Below are positions 8,940-18,085 of a DNA stretch of 64,000 bases, piece after piece. The notes beneath the pieces were generated by a model, which had not been told where the DNA came from, searched no databases, and saw nothing but the letters and a program-made list of their open reading frames with translations. Origin of the DNA: PNON01 sp963757065 (GTDB lineage: Bacteria; Chloroflexota; Anaerolineae; Anaerolineales; Anaerolineaceae); contig CAVWQC010000002.1 in assembly GCA_963757065.1 (NCBI GenBank), positions 1-64,000 on the forward strand, given 5' to 3'. Both the position numbers and the translations under genes were made by a program. Positions within the stretch are counted from its first letter, which is position 1; each line of letters starts with the position of its first letter.

Positions 8940-9647
8940 ATGAATGAAAATAATATTTCCTTCCGAATAAAAAGGATTTCAAGAACGTTAGGTACTGTGA
9001 CTCTATTCCTGGCTTCAGCTAGTTTCATTCGATTGTTTATTAGATACCAGGTAACCCAATCTCAATATCCAACTGTTTTAGAACTCTTCAACATGGATGC
9101 AGAGAATAATATCCCTACATTTTTTTATGTTTTACTTCTATTATTGTGTAGTTTATCGTTGGCTTGTATTTCAATCCTAAATGCCCGACAAAAGTTCTCC
9201 CAAAGGAGCCCCTGGTGGATTCTAACTTTCCTTTTCCTGACTTTGTCATTAGAAAAAGCAGTTCGTTTCCAGGAATACATTTATCGTCCAATAATGGGGT
9301 ATCTTAGGAACGAGAATACAAGTACCACTAAGTACTTCCTTATCATAATTGCATTACTGTTTTGTTTGGGTATAATTTTATGTTTTCTTAAGTTTGTTCA
9401 AAAGCTCCCAACAAATACAAAGCGTTCATTCATTATTGCTACATGTATCTACTTAAGCGGAGCTATTGTACTTGATATGGTTGGAAGCACCTTCTATGAT
9501 GTTAGTGGTCAGCATAATCTAATTTATAACATTCTTGGGATAATTGAGGAATCTGTTGAAATGATGGGTGTAATTGCATTTATTGACACATTTCTTGGTT
9601 ATATTAAAAAAATATTTACTCCACTATTAGTTGTTGTTGAAAAATAA
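8940..9647 (+). CDS. Hypothetical six-helix membrane protein
   Basis: A 235-residue protein that I do not recognise. Six hydrophobic segments are visible at about residues 17-35, 60-80, 91-105, 132-152, 163-181 and 208-226, with Lys/Arg-rich loops between them. The segment FYDVSGQHNLIYNILGIIEE before the last helix carries several polar residues that could be functional. The frame is intact although it sits between a dead IS256 copy and a dead rhodanese gene, and it is read in the opposite direction to both. No clear ribosome site precedes the ATG. It is probably an accessory gene; its function is unknown. Confidence 0.6.
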   Translation: MNENNISFRIKRISRTLGTVTLFLASASFIRLFIRYQVTQSQYPTVLELFNMDAENNIPTFFYVLLLLLCSLSLACISILNARQKFSQRSPWWILTFLFLTLSLEKAVRFQEYIYRPIMGYLRNENTSTTKYFLIIIALLFCLGIILCFLKFVQKLPTNTKRSFIIATCIYLSGAIVLDMVGSTFYDVSGQHNLIYNILGIIEESVEMMGVIAFIDTFLGYIKKIFTPLLVVVEK

Positions 9648-9730
9648 TATCAATAAACCGAATTTTAATTAATGAATTCCATTTTTATATAATCTCATTT
9701 CATAATGTTTGCACAGGATTACTCAGGTGT

Positions 9731-10060
9731 TTATTGACCCTTACTTAAGGGAAACCCATCTAACTGCCACTGTGTAACCCCACCAGAAATGCTTGTTTTC
9801 TGAGTAAACCAGGTTCCCCAAAAAATAATTCCTTTCCCTGCTCCGACCGGTTTTCAGATCTGCTAACTGCCAAAACTTTTGCATCCTTTGGAACTTCATC
9901 GATTCTTGCATGTAATTCACCCAATGGAATTAATATTGCTCTAGAAATGTTGGCTTGTTCCTATTCTTTCGATTGGCGCACATCCAGAACAAAAGGTCCA
10001 GCATTAAGCATCTGACTGCCTCAGCTACCGATACTTCCGAGGGTAGTGCAGAACTTGAGT
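9731..10060 (-). pseudogene. Rhodanese-domain pseudogene
   Basis: No long ORF exists here, but the minus strand reads as a single rhodanese domain in pieces. An entry segment LPSEVSVAEAV is followed, in another frame, by MLNAGPFVLDVRQSKE, an in-frame TAG, and EQANISRAILIPLGELHARI, then DEVPKDAKVLAVSRSENRS. A further shift gives TSISGGVTQWQLDGFPLSKG and a TAA at 9731-9733. The pattern matches the usual 'VLDVR..kEf..aHI.gA..iPl.el' and 'vCrsGnRS' elements. The catalytic Cys of the CRSGNRS loop is replaced by Ser here. With one stop, at least two frameshifts and the lost nucleophile, this is a true pseudogene. Intact relatives are thiosulfate:cyanide sulfurtransferases or persulfide carriers. 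Confidence 0.8.
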
Positions 10061-10292
10061 TGAAACTGGTTTAATTTACAATAACCGTCAAATAGAAAAA
10101 GCACCAAGTCTATGACTATCAAGTATCGCAGTGATTTCGGATTTTGTTTCTGTTTTTCATTTTTACCATATTTTGAATATTAATTAATATATCAGATGAA
10201 AGCTGTCCAAGAATGTCACTTAGATAATTCATATAAATCCAGTCATGAGTTTTCAGTCAATCATCTACTATTTAAGTTATCTTAACTTAATA

Positions 10293-10550
10293 AGTGGACA
10301 ATATAAACCTCAAAAGTGGATTGGAGGTTTTCTTAAGATTGGTGATTTAATGTTGGAAAGTGGACAGCTATGATGAAAGATATCAGAAAGAAAGGGAATT
10401 ATGGAAAAACTATACAAACCGTTTACTGAATATCAAAAAAAGCTATCATTCGAAATTTTAATGATGGACAAATGTGTCGTGATAAAGCGCAGGAATTATT
10501 AGAGATCAGAAAAAGTGAACTGGTGTCCAACTTTTGAACCCAGTTCACTA
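10293..10550 (+). mobile_element. Probable transposon scrap with HTH N-terminus
   Basis: A short plus-strand reading frame starting at ATG 10400 gives MEKLYKPFTEYQKK. After a one-base slip it continues as AIIRNFNDGQMCRDKAQELL and EIRKSEL, ending at a TGA near 10538. This resembles the N-terminal helix-turn-helix of a transposase whose remainder is missing. The flanks carry imperfect inverted copies of TCAAAAGT-GGA (about 10310-10325 and, inverted, 10530-10545). An AAGTGGACA element also occurs twice. Together these suggest an internally deleted insertion sequence or MITE-like relic. I cannot name the family with confidence. Confidence 0.4.
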
Positions 10551-10616
10551 AGCGGGTAGTTTTTTCTATTTCGCTCAGTCCGCTCCCTCAAAAGACTAAA
10601 GCCCATGAATTTGACG

Positions 10617-10646
10617 AAAAATAGCGGCCTTCTGACCGCTATTTTT
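10617..10646. terminator. Bidirectional intrinsic terminator
   Basis: A perfect stem with arms AAAATAGCGG and CCGCTATTTT encloses an 8-base loop (10628-10635) and is flanked by A and T runs on both sides. It lies about 65 bases beyond the stop of the large beta-helix gene on the minus strand and can terminate that transcript. The symmetrical A/T tracts would also stop transcription from the left. Confidence 0.75.
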
Positions 10647-10710
10647 CTTTTATTGAGGCTTTGTCTTCTACTTTCGAGTCTACCTCTTTTTATTGATATA
10701 TTTTTTGGAC

Positions 10711-13700
10711 TTAAGGTATTAATGTCGATGTAGAAGTGCTCGTTATCTCAGGTGTTGAAGTATATAGAAGCAAACTGGTCGAATTGACGTAGTTAGTAGG
10801 ACTGATAACATTAGTCAAGTTTGTGGTTGGTTGAGTATTCGCCATTACCTGAACTTCTGCGAGCGATAAAGCATCCCTGTTTGTCAACTGAATACGTATA
10901 TATCGTCCCGTACGATTGATTGTTATTTCAGTAGGCCGTCCAGCATTACCACTGATGAAGTAACTACTTACACCAGTCTGGTTGATCGTTTCCTGAATGT
11001 CTGTTGAGTCAAATGGCTGATCAGAAACCAAAACATAAAAATTGTTCAAACGCCATTCACAACAATCCGTCCTTGTCCAAATTTTTAATTCTTTGAGTAA
11101 ATAGTTATTTCCGAGATCTACCTGCCACCAATTATTACTACCTTCTTGTGTGTGTGTTACGGAATTGTTTGCAAAATTCCCATCAGTGTTTCCGTCCACA
11201 GCTCGACCTGACTCTGCATTTTCATAAATACTCGATTGGTCTGATGTCTTTCCTATAGCAATATTATCGATTTCCATCAATGTTGGGACTGATGTTGGCA
11301 CTTCTAATGGAATATCAGTTGGCTGTGTTATTGGAGTGGATGTTGGTACAACATCAGGGATCACAGTGGGTTGAGTTGTAGGAATCACAGTGGGTTGGGT
11401 TGTAGGAATCACAGTGGGTTGGGTTGTAGGAGTCACTGTTGGTATTGAAGTTGGGAGCACAAGCGTTTGGCTGATTGGTGTGGAAACCTTCCTACTAACA
11501 ATAAATCCGTCCAGGCTGACATAAGGACCAGTCCTATGGGTTAGCGTGAGAGTATGCGTCCCTGATCCCAAGATGTTTGAACTCCAGCGATTCTGCATTG
11601 TCTGAGTGGAAGTGTTCTGATTTATCGTCGCAACCACTATTCCATCAATGCGGACTTCCATGTTGCCGAAGGCTTTCGGGTAACCGCGATAAATTACATT
11701 GATTCTCTCACCAGAGAATGTGAAACGGGTAGAACTACCGATCAGGTTGGAATATTTCTCAGTGTTCAGGTAGTTCCCCTTGACTTTTTGCGCCACCCAA
11801 CTACCTTTGTAGACGATTTCTGCTGATCGCTCATCATATGTGGTGGTAGATCCCCCAGGTGACAGAGGTGCCATCGTTAATATTGAAGTTGGGGTGTTTG
11901 TTGGAGTAAAAGTATTACTAGCAATCGGCGTGGTTATAGGTAAACCGCTAACAACAAGCCCATCCAGGCTGACATATGGGCCGGTCATGTGCGTAAGAGT
12001 AAGAGTATGTGAGCCTGATCCCAGGATGCTTGAACTCCAGCGATTCTGCATAGTCTGAGTGGAAGTGTTCTGATTTATCGTCGCAACCACTACCCCGTCA
12101 ATGCGAACTTCCATGTTGCCGAAGGCATTCGGGTAACCACGGTAAATCACATTGATTCTCTCACCAGAGAATGTGAATCTGGCAGAACTACCGAGCACAT
12201 TAGAATACTTCTCAGTGTTCAAGTAGTTTCCTGTGACGCTCTGCGCCACCCAACTACCGGTGTATACAATCTCAGCTGACCGCTCATCATACGTGCCATA
12301 ACCTACTGGTTGTCGGGGAGTCATGGTTGCAGTTGAAGTGGGAGTGCTGGATGGAGTAAAGGTTTGACTGGCTATTGGTGAGGCTGTTGGTATACCGGTT
12401 GAAGTTCTTGTTGGAACAATACCGCCATATTCATAAGCACCAATATCTTCGTTTAACCCAACCAGCCGGGTATTGCCATCGGCGTCGAGAGAAGTTCCAA
12501 TACTAATTCCTTTATCGATAGCTGGACTGCTTGAAGATAAACGAAAATCAGCATTACTTGAATTATTATAGGCAGGTTCTCCGAATATTGTATTTTGACC
12601 AAGGCCAGTCATTGTCTGGAATTCTAATATCGAATAGTCAGTACTACAACCACTACTTGATGTAAAAGGTTTCGTGCTGTTCACACGGTTATAGAGGTTA
12701 TTTTTTTCTTCTGCAAGATACTTTAAATCCCCAATACAAACCGCAGGACCTTTGCCCTGCGAGATAATATTATCCTTAATACTATTTCCTTTGACTTGTG
12801 CTGCATTTCCCTGAATATTTATTCCACCGTTATTATTCCCATAAGCTGCGTTAATGGTATTTCCCCAATAATTAACACCACCCGCATACCAGTTGATAAT
12901 TCCTCCATATCCCGCCCCCCATCCAGTTGATGTTGTGATTACATTCTGACGGATGATATTGTTAGTAAGGTCACCCTGGCAATTTTTGTCACCATTTGTA
13001 TCTCCATACTGATTACTTTCTCCGCCAACAACACAACCGACACCAGCATCATAACTGATTATGATGATACCTGCGGGTGCGGTATTTCGAATAATATTAT
13101 TCTCAACAACGGAATCAAAGACATTTTCTAACTGAATCCCGGTATAGTTACAATTTGATATGGTGTTACCCCGAACTGTATGTCTCCATTCTACCTGAGC
13201 TGCACCATCCAAATCTATACATTGTCCCAGACCTCCCGATGCTTTAATATTATCAACAATATTATATTCGATCACAGAATCATGCGTCTTTCCCTGTGTC
13301 CAAATACCACGGGCATCGACATGCGTGAAGTTTTTTACAGTGTTGTATCGATAAGTGTTGTGATGGCTGTCGCCACCATCAGATATCCCTCCGTCTCCAT
13401 CGGTACCTGCATAACCAGTACCATCAATTATATTATTCTCCCAAAGATGATATGAACCCATTATGTAGTTTGCGCCGAAAATTCTATTATTTTTTACTAT
13501 CAAGTGATCGGTTTGCGGTTCACCCCACCATCCTAACCTGAGTGTATATCGGTTAGTACTTTTAAAAGTTAGTCCTTCAATTGTCCAATATGAAATTTTT
13601 CCGGAAGATCTTAAGGCAATATTTGAACCGCCATCTATGACAACAGTTTCCCCTGGATAATTTGTTAGCTTGATTGGACTACTTGCGGTTCCTGTAATGC

Positions 13701-13950
13701 TCACTATAATATTTGCAGAGTAAGTTCCACCCCTGATCAAGAGAGTATCACCAGGTTGTACATTACTAATTCCTTTCTGAAGTGTCTTCCATGCTGTGTT
13801 AACTGATAAGCCATCATTGGAATCAGAACCATTTGCGGCATCTACGTACTTCGATGTAGAAGCCAGCTTAAACGAAGATCCCATTGTTATGAAAACCCCT
13901 AATACAATAACTAGTATACTTAATCCTCTATTAATATTTTTTTTTAACAT
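10711..13950 (-). CDS. Large secreted multidomain beta-helix / discoidin protein
   Basis: A 1079-residue secreted protein with a good ribosome site (AAGGAGA, 8 bases before ATG 13950) and a signal peptide (residues 1-30, KKNINRGLSILVIVLGVFI). Residues 35-90 are a DUF1565-like entry (YVDAANGSDSNDGLSVNTAW). A long parallel beta-helix runs to about 505 and closes with SPAIDKGISIG...DIGAYEYGG. A Thr/Pro linker follows, then two near-identical modules of about 115 residues (about 551-670 and 702-822) starting TYDERSAEIVY, with GSWVAQ and FSGERINVIYRGYP. A TQPTVIP repeat linker comes next. A C-terminal F5/8 type C (discoidin) domain (about 915-1040) has GRAVDGNTDGNF, WWQVDLG and WRLNNFYVLVSD. The layout suggests a cell-surface polysaccharide-binding or depolymerising protein; no catalytic site is clear. 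It is paralogous to the gene at 5801-7387. Confidence 0.85.
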   Translation of the reverse strand: MLKKNINRGLSILVIVLGVFITMGSSFKLASTSKYVDAANGSDSNDGLSVNTAWKTLQKGISNVQPGDTLLIRGGTYSANIIVSITGTASSPIKLTNYPGETVVIDGGSNIALRSSGKISYWTIEGLTFKSTNRYTLRLGWWGEPQTDHLIVKNNRIFGANYIMGSYHLWENNIIDGTGYAGTDGDGGISDGGDSHHNTYRYNTVKNFTHVDARGIWTQGKTHDSVIEYNIVDNIKASGGLGQCIDLDGAAQVEWRHTVRGNTISNCNYTGIQLENVFDSVVENNIIRNTAPAGIIIISYDAGVGCVVGGESNQYGDTNGDKNCQGDLTNNIIRQNVITTSTGWGAGYGGIINWYAGGVNYWGNTINAAYGNNNGGINIQGNAAQVKGNSIKDNIISQGKGPAVCIGDLKYLAEEKNNLYNRVNSTKPFTSSSGCSTDYSILEFQTMTGLGQNTIFGEPAYNNSSNADFRLSSSSPAIDKGISIGTSLDADGNTRLVGLNEDIGAYEYGGIVPTRTSTGIPTASPIASQTFTPSSTPTSTATMTPRQPVGYGTYDERSAEIVYTGSWVAQSVTGNYLNTEKYSNVLGSSARFTFSGERINVIYRGYPNAFGNMEVRIDGVVVATINQNTSTQTMQNRWSSSILGSGSHTLTLTHMTGPYVSLDGLVVSGLPITTPIASNTFTPTNTPTSILTMAPLSPGGSTTTYDERSAEIVYKGSWVAQKVKGNYLNTEKYSNLIGSSTRFTFSGERINVIYRGYPKAFGNMEVRIDGIVVATINQNTSTQTMQNRWSSNILGSGTHTLTLTHRTGPYVSLDGFIVSRKVSTPISQTLVLPTSIPTVTPTTQPTVIPTTQPTVIPTTQPTVIPDVVPTSTPITQPTDIPLEVPTSVPTLMEIDNIAIGKTSDQSSIYENAESGRAVDGNTDGNFANNSVTHTQEGSNNWWQVDLGNNYLLKELKIWTRTDCCEWRLNNFYVLVSDQPFDSTDIQETINQTGVSSYFISGNAGRPTEITINRTGRYIRIQLTNRDALSLAEVQVMANTQPTTNLTNVISPTNYVNSTSLLLYTSTPEITSTSTSTLIP
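11362..11440 (-). repeat. 24-bp tandem repeat encoding TQPTVIPT
   Basis: Three consecutive copies of a 24-base unit (plus-strand core GTTGTAGGAATCACAGTGGG) encode the eight-residue unit TQPTVIPT in the linker of the large beta-helix protein. The copies are nearly identical at the DNA level, so copy number may vary by slippage. The repeat is in frame, so changes would only lengthen or shorten the linker. Confidence 0.8.
11490..12300 (-). repeat. Direct duplication of a ~360-bp module inside the beta-helix gene
   Basis: The segments about 11490-11850 and 11940-12300 are direct repeats encoding the same 115-120 residue module (TYDERSAEIVY...SLDG). Long DNA stretches are identical between copies, for example the coding for STQTMQNRWSS and the 5' part of FSGERINVIYRGYP, while the linker between them is diverged Thr/Pro sequence. 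The near-identity points to recent internal duplication or ongoing gene conversion. Confidence 0.8.
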
Positions 13951-14584
13951 CAGTATTTCTCCTTAATTTTTTTCCAGTGTTGATATCAGAAATTTATCGG
14001 TCATGTTCTATAGTCCTTTGGCTAATAATCCATGATATTAAATTTCACTTGTTCTCCTAGTGAAATTTTTCTGGTGAGAACACAACAACTACATTTGAGG
14101 TATTTTGAAAAATTTGCACACCTTTTAGCAAAATCTTTTACAACAATAGTTACATTTAGTAGAATTTTGCCAGTATTTTGTTTTTCTCATTGCTGATTAG
14201 TTACAAAGGTAATAAATTGTGGTATCACTTTTCTATACTAATTACTACTATGGCTATTCTATTTTCGTAGTGTAACATGTGAAAAAGGTGTATCTTGTTT
14301 AAAAAGCTTTCAATCACCTTACAATTTGAAATGTTTTCTCATAAAAGATGAATTAGTTGTGGAACGAGAAACGATTTTTTGAAAAAAATAAAAACGTTGT
14401 GAACACTAGTCTTAACGAAAATCAATCTTGGCGTTAAATTAATTATCACTTCGCTCTAGTAATATTTTTCCCCTTTGCAAAATCCGGATCAAATCGTGCA
14501 GTAGTTCCTGAGCAAATCACACACTTGGGGAAGGAAAATAAACTGATTAATCCAAAAACATGGCATGCTATTTCTTAGGAGCAA
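13951..14584. other. Intergenic, AT-rich, promoter-bearing gap
   Basis: About 630 bases upstream of the large beta-helix gene (minus) and ahead of an IS21 scrap (plus). The sequence is AT-rich with many T runs. The ribosome site of the beta-helix gene lies at its left end. A promoter for that gene must lie here, but I could not choose one convincing -35/-10 pair. No ORF above 50 codons and no RNA gene is evident. Confidence 0.45.
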
Positions 14585-14668
14585 GGAGGAGCAATAAACA
14601 GAAAGAGATTAACCCTGAAGAAGATCGAAGAAATAATTCGTTTGAAATAAGAAGTTGGGTTGACCAAC
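14585..14668 (+). mobile_element. IS21-family istA 5' remnant
   Basis: AGGAGG at 14585-14590 is followed by ATA where a start ATG is expected. The frame then reads NRKRLTLKKIEEIIRLK, a TAA, and EVGLTNR. This closely fits the beginning of IS21 IstA transposases ('MKRKKLSMRKIKEVLRLK...GLSNRQIA'). The remainder of the element is absent: after GLTNR the sequence becomes beta-helix coding. The lost start, the stop and the truncation show a dead fragment. The left boundary of the element is not defined. Confidence 0.6.
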
Positions 14669-15451
14669 CGGGTGGATACCCCTTATGGCTGTCAGCTTCT
14701 CAACATACTTGGTGATAATAATATTGTTCGTGGAAACACTTTGAGTGGATTAGGAAGTACTGCGCTATGCCCCGGAATAATGTTCGAATGGGACATGGCA
14801 GATACAAATCTGGTTGAACAAAACCTGATATATGACGTAAAGATCGGTATTGACATTGAAGGTGGTGACAACAACATGATCCGCAACAATATCATTTACA
14901 GTTTAGGTTCACCAGGACCTTTTAATGCGGGAATAGAAATACAATCTTATGAAAATACAAAGACGAATTGGCCATGTAACGAGGAATCAGGCAGTGCACA
15001 GGCACTTTTACCACCCAATGATCCGAGTTATCCTGATTACGAAAATTACTATGCATCGCGGAACTGCCACTCAACCGGGAATCAGATCTACAACAATGTA
15101 ATTGATGGATTTGTAGAAGGGATCCGTTTTTATCCTCTGGCAGGAGAAGGTTCGGTTATCCGTAATAATATTTTCTCCAGGTGGTCGCGAGGAGGTATTT
15201 GTTTTTACAATGACAATGGTACCTGTAAAGAACTACCTTCCGAAGTAACTGAAAGCAATAATGCTACAAAGAATTTCGGGTTTGTAGATTTGAAGCACTA
15301 TAATTATCACCTGGCAGCTGACTCACCATTGATCGATGACGGTTATGATCTTATGGTCCAAAATCCTTATGATTTTAACGGTGAAAATCGACCTCAAGGG
15401 GAAGGTTATGATATAGGTGCTTATGAATCACCTGCTGTTCCGGCACGATAG
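14660..15451 (+). pseudogene. Beta-helix protein fragment, 5' end replaced by IS21 scrap
   Basis: An open frame of 263 codons from a TTG inside the IS21 remnant to TAG 15451. The first four codons belong to the transposase; beta-helix sequence begins after about 14668. The rest is the C-terminal half of a right-handed beta-helix protein (NILGDNNIVRGNTLSGL, NMIRNNIIYSLG, NQIYNNVIDGFVEGIRFYPL). It ends with SPLIDDGYDLM...GYDIGAYESPAVPAR, the same closing motif as the two other beta-helix proteins in the window. The signal peptide, entry domain and first helical turns are missing, so no functional secreted product is expected. It is related to, but not a copy of, its neighbours. Confidence 0.75.
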
Positions 15452-15758
15452 TAAGTTCAATTTTTCGTCTGCATTATCCCTGTAATATCAATCATTGTAT
15501 TGATGATAAAGAATTTGTTTACTTTCATTCTTTTTCATTAATAGGTATAAGAGGAAGAAAAACTTTATTATTGTCCACAAATTTCATTACTACTGTGAGA
15601 AATTAAGATCTTTCGACGGATAGCTCCAGGAAGAACAATATTCTTAAGGAAAATTCTTAATTTTTCAAAAACCATATGATGGAATTAATAAAAGCAGCAC
15701 TTAGCGATCAAAGAAATACCATAGTAATTATTATGCTTTAGTAACACTTATCCTTCTA
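15452..15758. other. Intergenic, convergent gap
   Basis: About 307 bases between the truncated beta-helix gene (+) and the 3' end of the DUF5054 gene (-). It is AT-rich, and I see no gene, no clear hairpin with a T run and no repeat. Confidence 0.45.
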
Positions 15759-17753
15759 TTATTCAAACCTAAGATCAAACCTAAACCTGCAGTCATCTTC
15801 GAACCACATTGGAAAGTTAGTTCCCCAAAGGTTGTTAAGTAAATTAATGTGCATTCCGTCCGATATCTGTGGTTGGTTATTATTGAAATCCAGTAAGGAG
15901 GGCATGCCAGGTGAGACGAGTGGAGCATCAAGAGAGATAATTCTAAGGGAGTTGGTTTGATTTTTCCAGATAATATGTTTTCCCATTGCATGCAATTGGC
16001 GATTGCCAAATGGCACAACGTCTTGCGGGTTTACTTCTTCTCCCATTTTTTCAATTCGCCAGTTTTCGTCCGAATTTGTCTGTGGAATAAAAGAAAACCA
16101 GATTGCTTCTGGCATCCGACAAGCTAGCTTGTGGAACCACTGCAGTTCTATCTCTATTTTCAGTTCTTTCATATTGAAGCTGTATTTCACCCAAAAATCC
16201 CGTGGGCAGCCATATTCACTTGTACTTTTTAGGTCTGATAATAAATGGAAAAGGTAATTACTTGCCACATCCGTCTTCTGAGTGAAGCTTTCTACTACCT
16301 TCGGTTGCCAATAGCGACTCAGGGGTTTCGCCAATTCCAATCCTGGTTTTGTGAAATCCTCACTTGCCCATCCATTATTGCGCTCAGACGGAATAATGTA
16401 CTGGTGAAAATAACGTTCATAATCACCTACCGAAAATGTCTGATATCGAAGCCAAGCCATTGGGTGATTTCGATTTGCCCAATCTTTTGTTTGGTTTCCC
16501 ATTTTTAACGAAATTAATGAACCGGTTCGTGGGTTGAAACGAAAGCTACATCCAGCTACAAACTGTGCTTCACTTATATTTCGATATTTTGTCCAATGAT
16601 TAAGGTCAGGTTCTTTTGCGCGAATTACCTCCAAAAACTTCCGGGCGTCAGCAGCCAGTGTTAGGTCCTCAAGACCATTGATTGCCTCCTGAGCATAAGC
16701 CCGCTTTTCTGCCCAGGAACTTTGGAATTTTTGGAAATTTGCTTCTCCTCTTACTTTACAAAAATCTGCTGTATCATAGTTTTCGTGGTCATTCAGGTAA
16801 GTTTTTTCATCCATCCCCCAAGTGTGCTCGGGAACCATAAGCAAGCGACGACTAAACTTTTTAAACCGTGCATCTGTGCTTAGCCCAGGTAATTCCCTCA
16901 ACCACTGTTGTCGTAGACGGCTCAGTTCTTTAAATTGGCTTACCTTAATGGGATCGCTACCAATCCCATGTATCCAGGTATCTCCAATTTCCTGCGTAAC
17001 CAGTGGCAAACTGGTTCGTATGGGTGTTAGGTTTACCGCAAATGCATCAAGGGTTGAAGCGAACACATTTGCATCGGGAAATTTCCCGCGTAGCTCAGCA
17101 TATACAGCCAACACTTGAGATATCGATTGTGGGCCAAGATTGTCACTTGTATGACCAAAAGCTATAGAATCCTCAATACCAGGTATGCTAAAAGCGTTTC
17201 CATACCCACTTTCATACATCACCACTATCTCCGATCCTGACGGATCTTGCCAGCGGAAAAGAGGTGGCACTCCAGGCACTGTCGAGCCGGGATTCACTCC
17301 GATGTGTAGAAACTGTATCCCTGCTTCTGCCAATAATGGGATAATGCCACGGGTATGACCTGGAACATCTGTCAACTTAGCTGCAATGGTTTGCTTTCCA
17401 AAGCGATTATCCAATTCTTCTGAGAGTGATAAACCAAATCGAAACAGGTCAGCGTCCATTAATTCGGAATGTGTGGTGAATGGCAGCCCGTGCCAGGTAA
17501 TATCACCGGCCAGGATTGCATCTTCTATAAGTTTGCGCTCATCGGTGGTGGCTTGTTCCAAATATTCATAAATCAGATAAGAACCTGTCGTCCAAATAAA
17601 GCGTTCCTGCAGATTCCTTGCGGATATTTCCTTGGCTACCCTTATTGATGCCGGAATATATTCTTTAAAATATTTTTGCAAAACATTTTTCGCATAATCT
17701 GTAAAGCCGATATCTAGATGTGTTTTAAATATGAGGTGAATTTTTTGAGTCAT
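15759..17753 (-). CDS. DUF5054 / GH38-like glycosidase family protein
   Basis: A 664-residue protein. The N-terminus IHLIFKTHLDIGFTDYA and the following THSELMDADLFRFGLSLS and KLTDVPGHTRGIIPLLAEAG resemble the (beta/alpha)7 catalytic domain of GH38 alpha-mannosidases. The HLDIGFT element corresponds to the zinc-binding 'H.D.GW' of that family. This arrangement is what Pfam calls DUF5054. A middle helical part (FKKFSRRLLMVPEHTWGMDE) and a C-terminal beta-rich half (FRFNPRTGSLISLKMG) complete the typical length. There is no signal peptide, so it would act on glycans or glycosides in the cytoplasm. It stands alone, 250 bases from tRNA-His, with no sugar transporter beside it. The activity is inferred; the family is poorly characterised. 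Confidence 0.78.
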   Translation of the reverse strand: MTQKIHLIFKTHLDIGFTDYAKNVLQKYFKEYIPASIRVAKEISARNLQERFIWTTGSYLIYEYLEQATTDERKLIEDAILAGDITWHGLPFTTHSELMDADLFRFGLSLSEELDNRFGKQTIAAKLTDVPGHTRGIIPLLAEAGIQFLHIGVNPGSTVPGVPPLFRWQDPSGSEIVVMYESGYGNAFSIPGIEDSIAFGHTSDNLGPQSISQVLAVYAELRGKFPDANVFASTLDAFAVNLTPIRTSLPLVTQEIGDTWIHGIGSDPIKVSQFKELSRLRQQWLRELPGLSTDARFKKFSRRLLMVPEHTWGMDEKTYLNDHENYDTADFCKVRGEANFQKFQSSWAEKRAYAQEAINGLEDLTLAADARKFLEVIRAKEPDLNHWTKYRNISEAQFVAGCSFRFNPRTGSLISLKMGNQTKDWANRNHPMAWLRYQTFSVGDYERYFHQYIIPSERNNGWASEDFTKPGLELAKPLSRYWQPKVVESFTQKTDVASNYLFHLLSDLKSTSEYGCPRDFWVKYSFNMKELKIEIELQWFHKLACRMPEAIWFSFIPQTNSDENWRIEKMGEEVNPQDVVPFGNRQLHAMGKHIIWKNQTNSLRIISLDAPLVSPGMPSLLDFNNNQPQISDGMHINLLNNLWGTNFPMWFEDDCRFRFDLRFE

Positions 17754-17968
17754 ATTTAATTATTTTTCACCGAATAAGACTTAGTATTTTTCTTTTTATT
17801 ATTATAGGTAAATCCCCCGGATGGACAAGTTTTCCTCAGAAGATTCCATCGTATCGTAAATATCAACGAAAAGCCAAAAATATATACTAAATTCCGTTGT
17901 GATTGTTGCCTGGGTTTCTTTGAATTTAGATTCCCTCAGCGTTAGTAATTCAAATGTCACAATTAATA

Positions 17969-17992
17969 AGCCCCATCCGTAAGGATAGGGCT
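17969..17992 (-). terminator. Probable terminator downstream of tRNA-His
   Basis: AGCCCCATCC, loop GTAA and GGATAGGGCT form a 10-bp stem with one mismatch. On the minus strand it is followed by TTATTAATT, a weak T tract. It lies 10 bases beyond the 3' end of tRNA-His and is the only stem between it and the next gene. Confidence 0.5.
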
Positions 17993-18001
17993 AGATATAG
18001 G

Positions 18002-18074
18002 GGTGGCTGATGGGGGTCGAACCCACAACAACTTGATCCACAGTCAAGCACTCTGCCATTGAGCTACAGCCACC
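18002..18074 (-). tRNA. tRNA-His (GTG)
   Basis: The minus strand folds into a full cloverleaf: acceptor GTGGCTG paired with CAGCCAC, D arm GCTC/GAGT, anticodon arm CTTGA-CTGTGGA-TCAAG with anticodon GTG, variable loop TTGTT, T arm GTGGG-TTCGACC-CCCAT. An extra G precedes the acceptor stem and faces C73, the encoded G-1/C73 pair that identifies bacterial tRNA-His. CCA is not encoded. It is followed by a stem-loop and preceded by a consensus-like promoter. Confidence 0.95.
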
Positions 18075-18085
18075 ATGAGAGTGAA

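Noticed and set aside
11362..11440. CRISPR array
   Set aside because: The repeats are in-frame 24-base units without spacers that code for a Thr/Pro linker; no cas genes are present.
12837..13455. Plus-strand ORFs inside the large beta-helix gene
   Set aside because: They are antisense shadows: no ribosome sites, no family similarity, and the minus-strand frame is a clear secreted protein.
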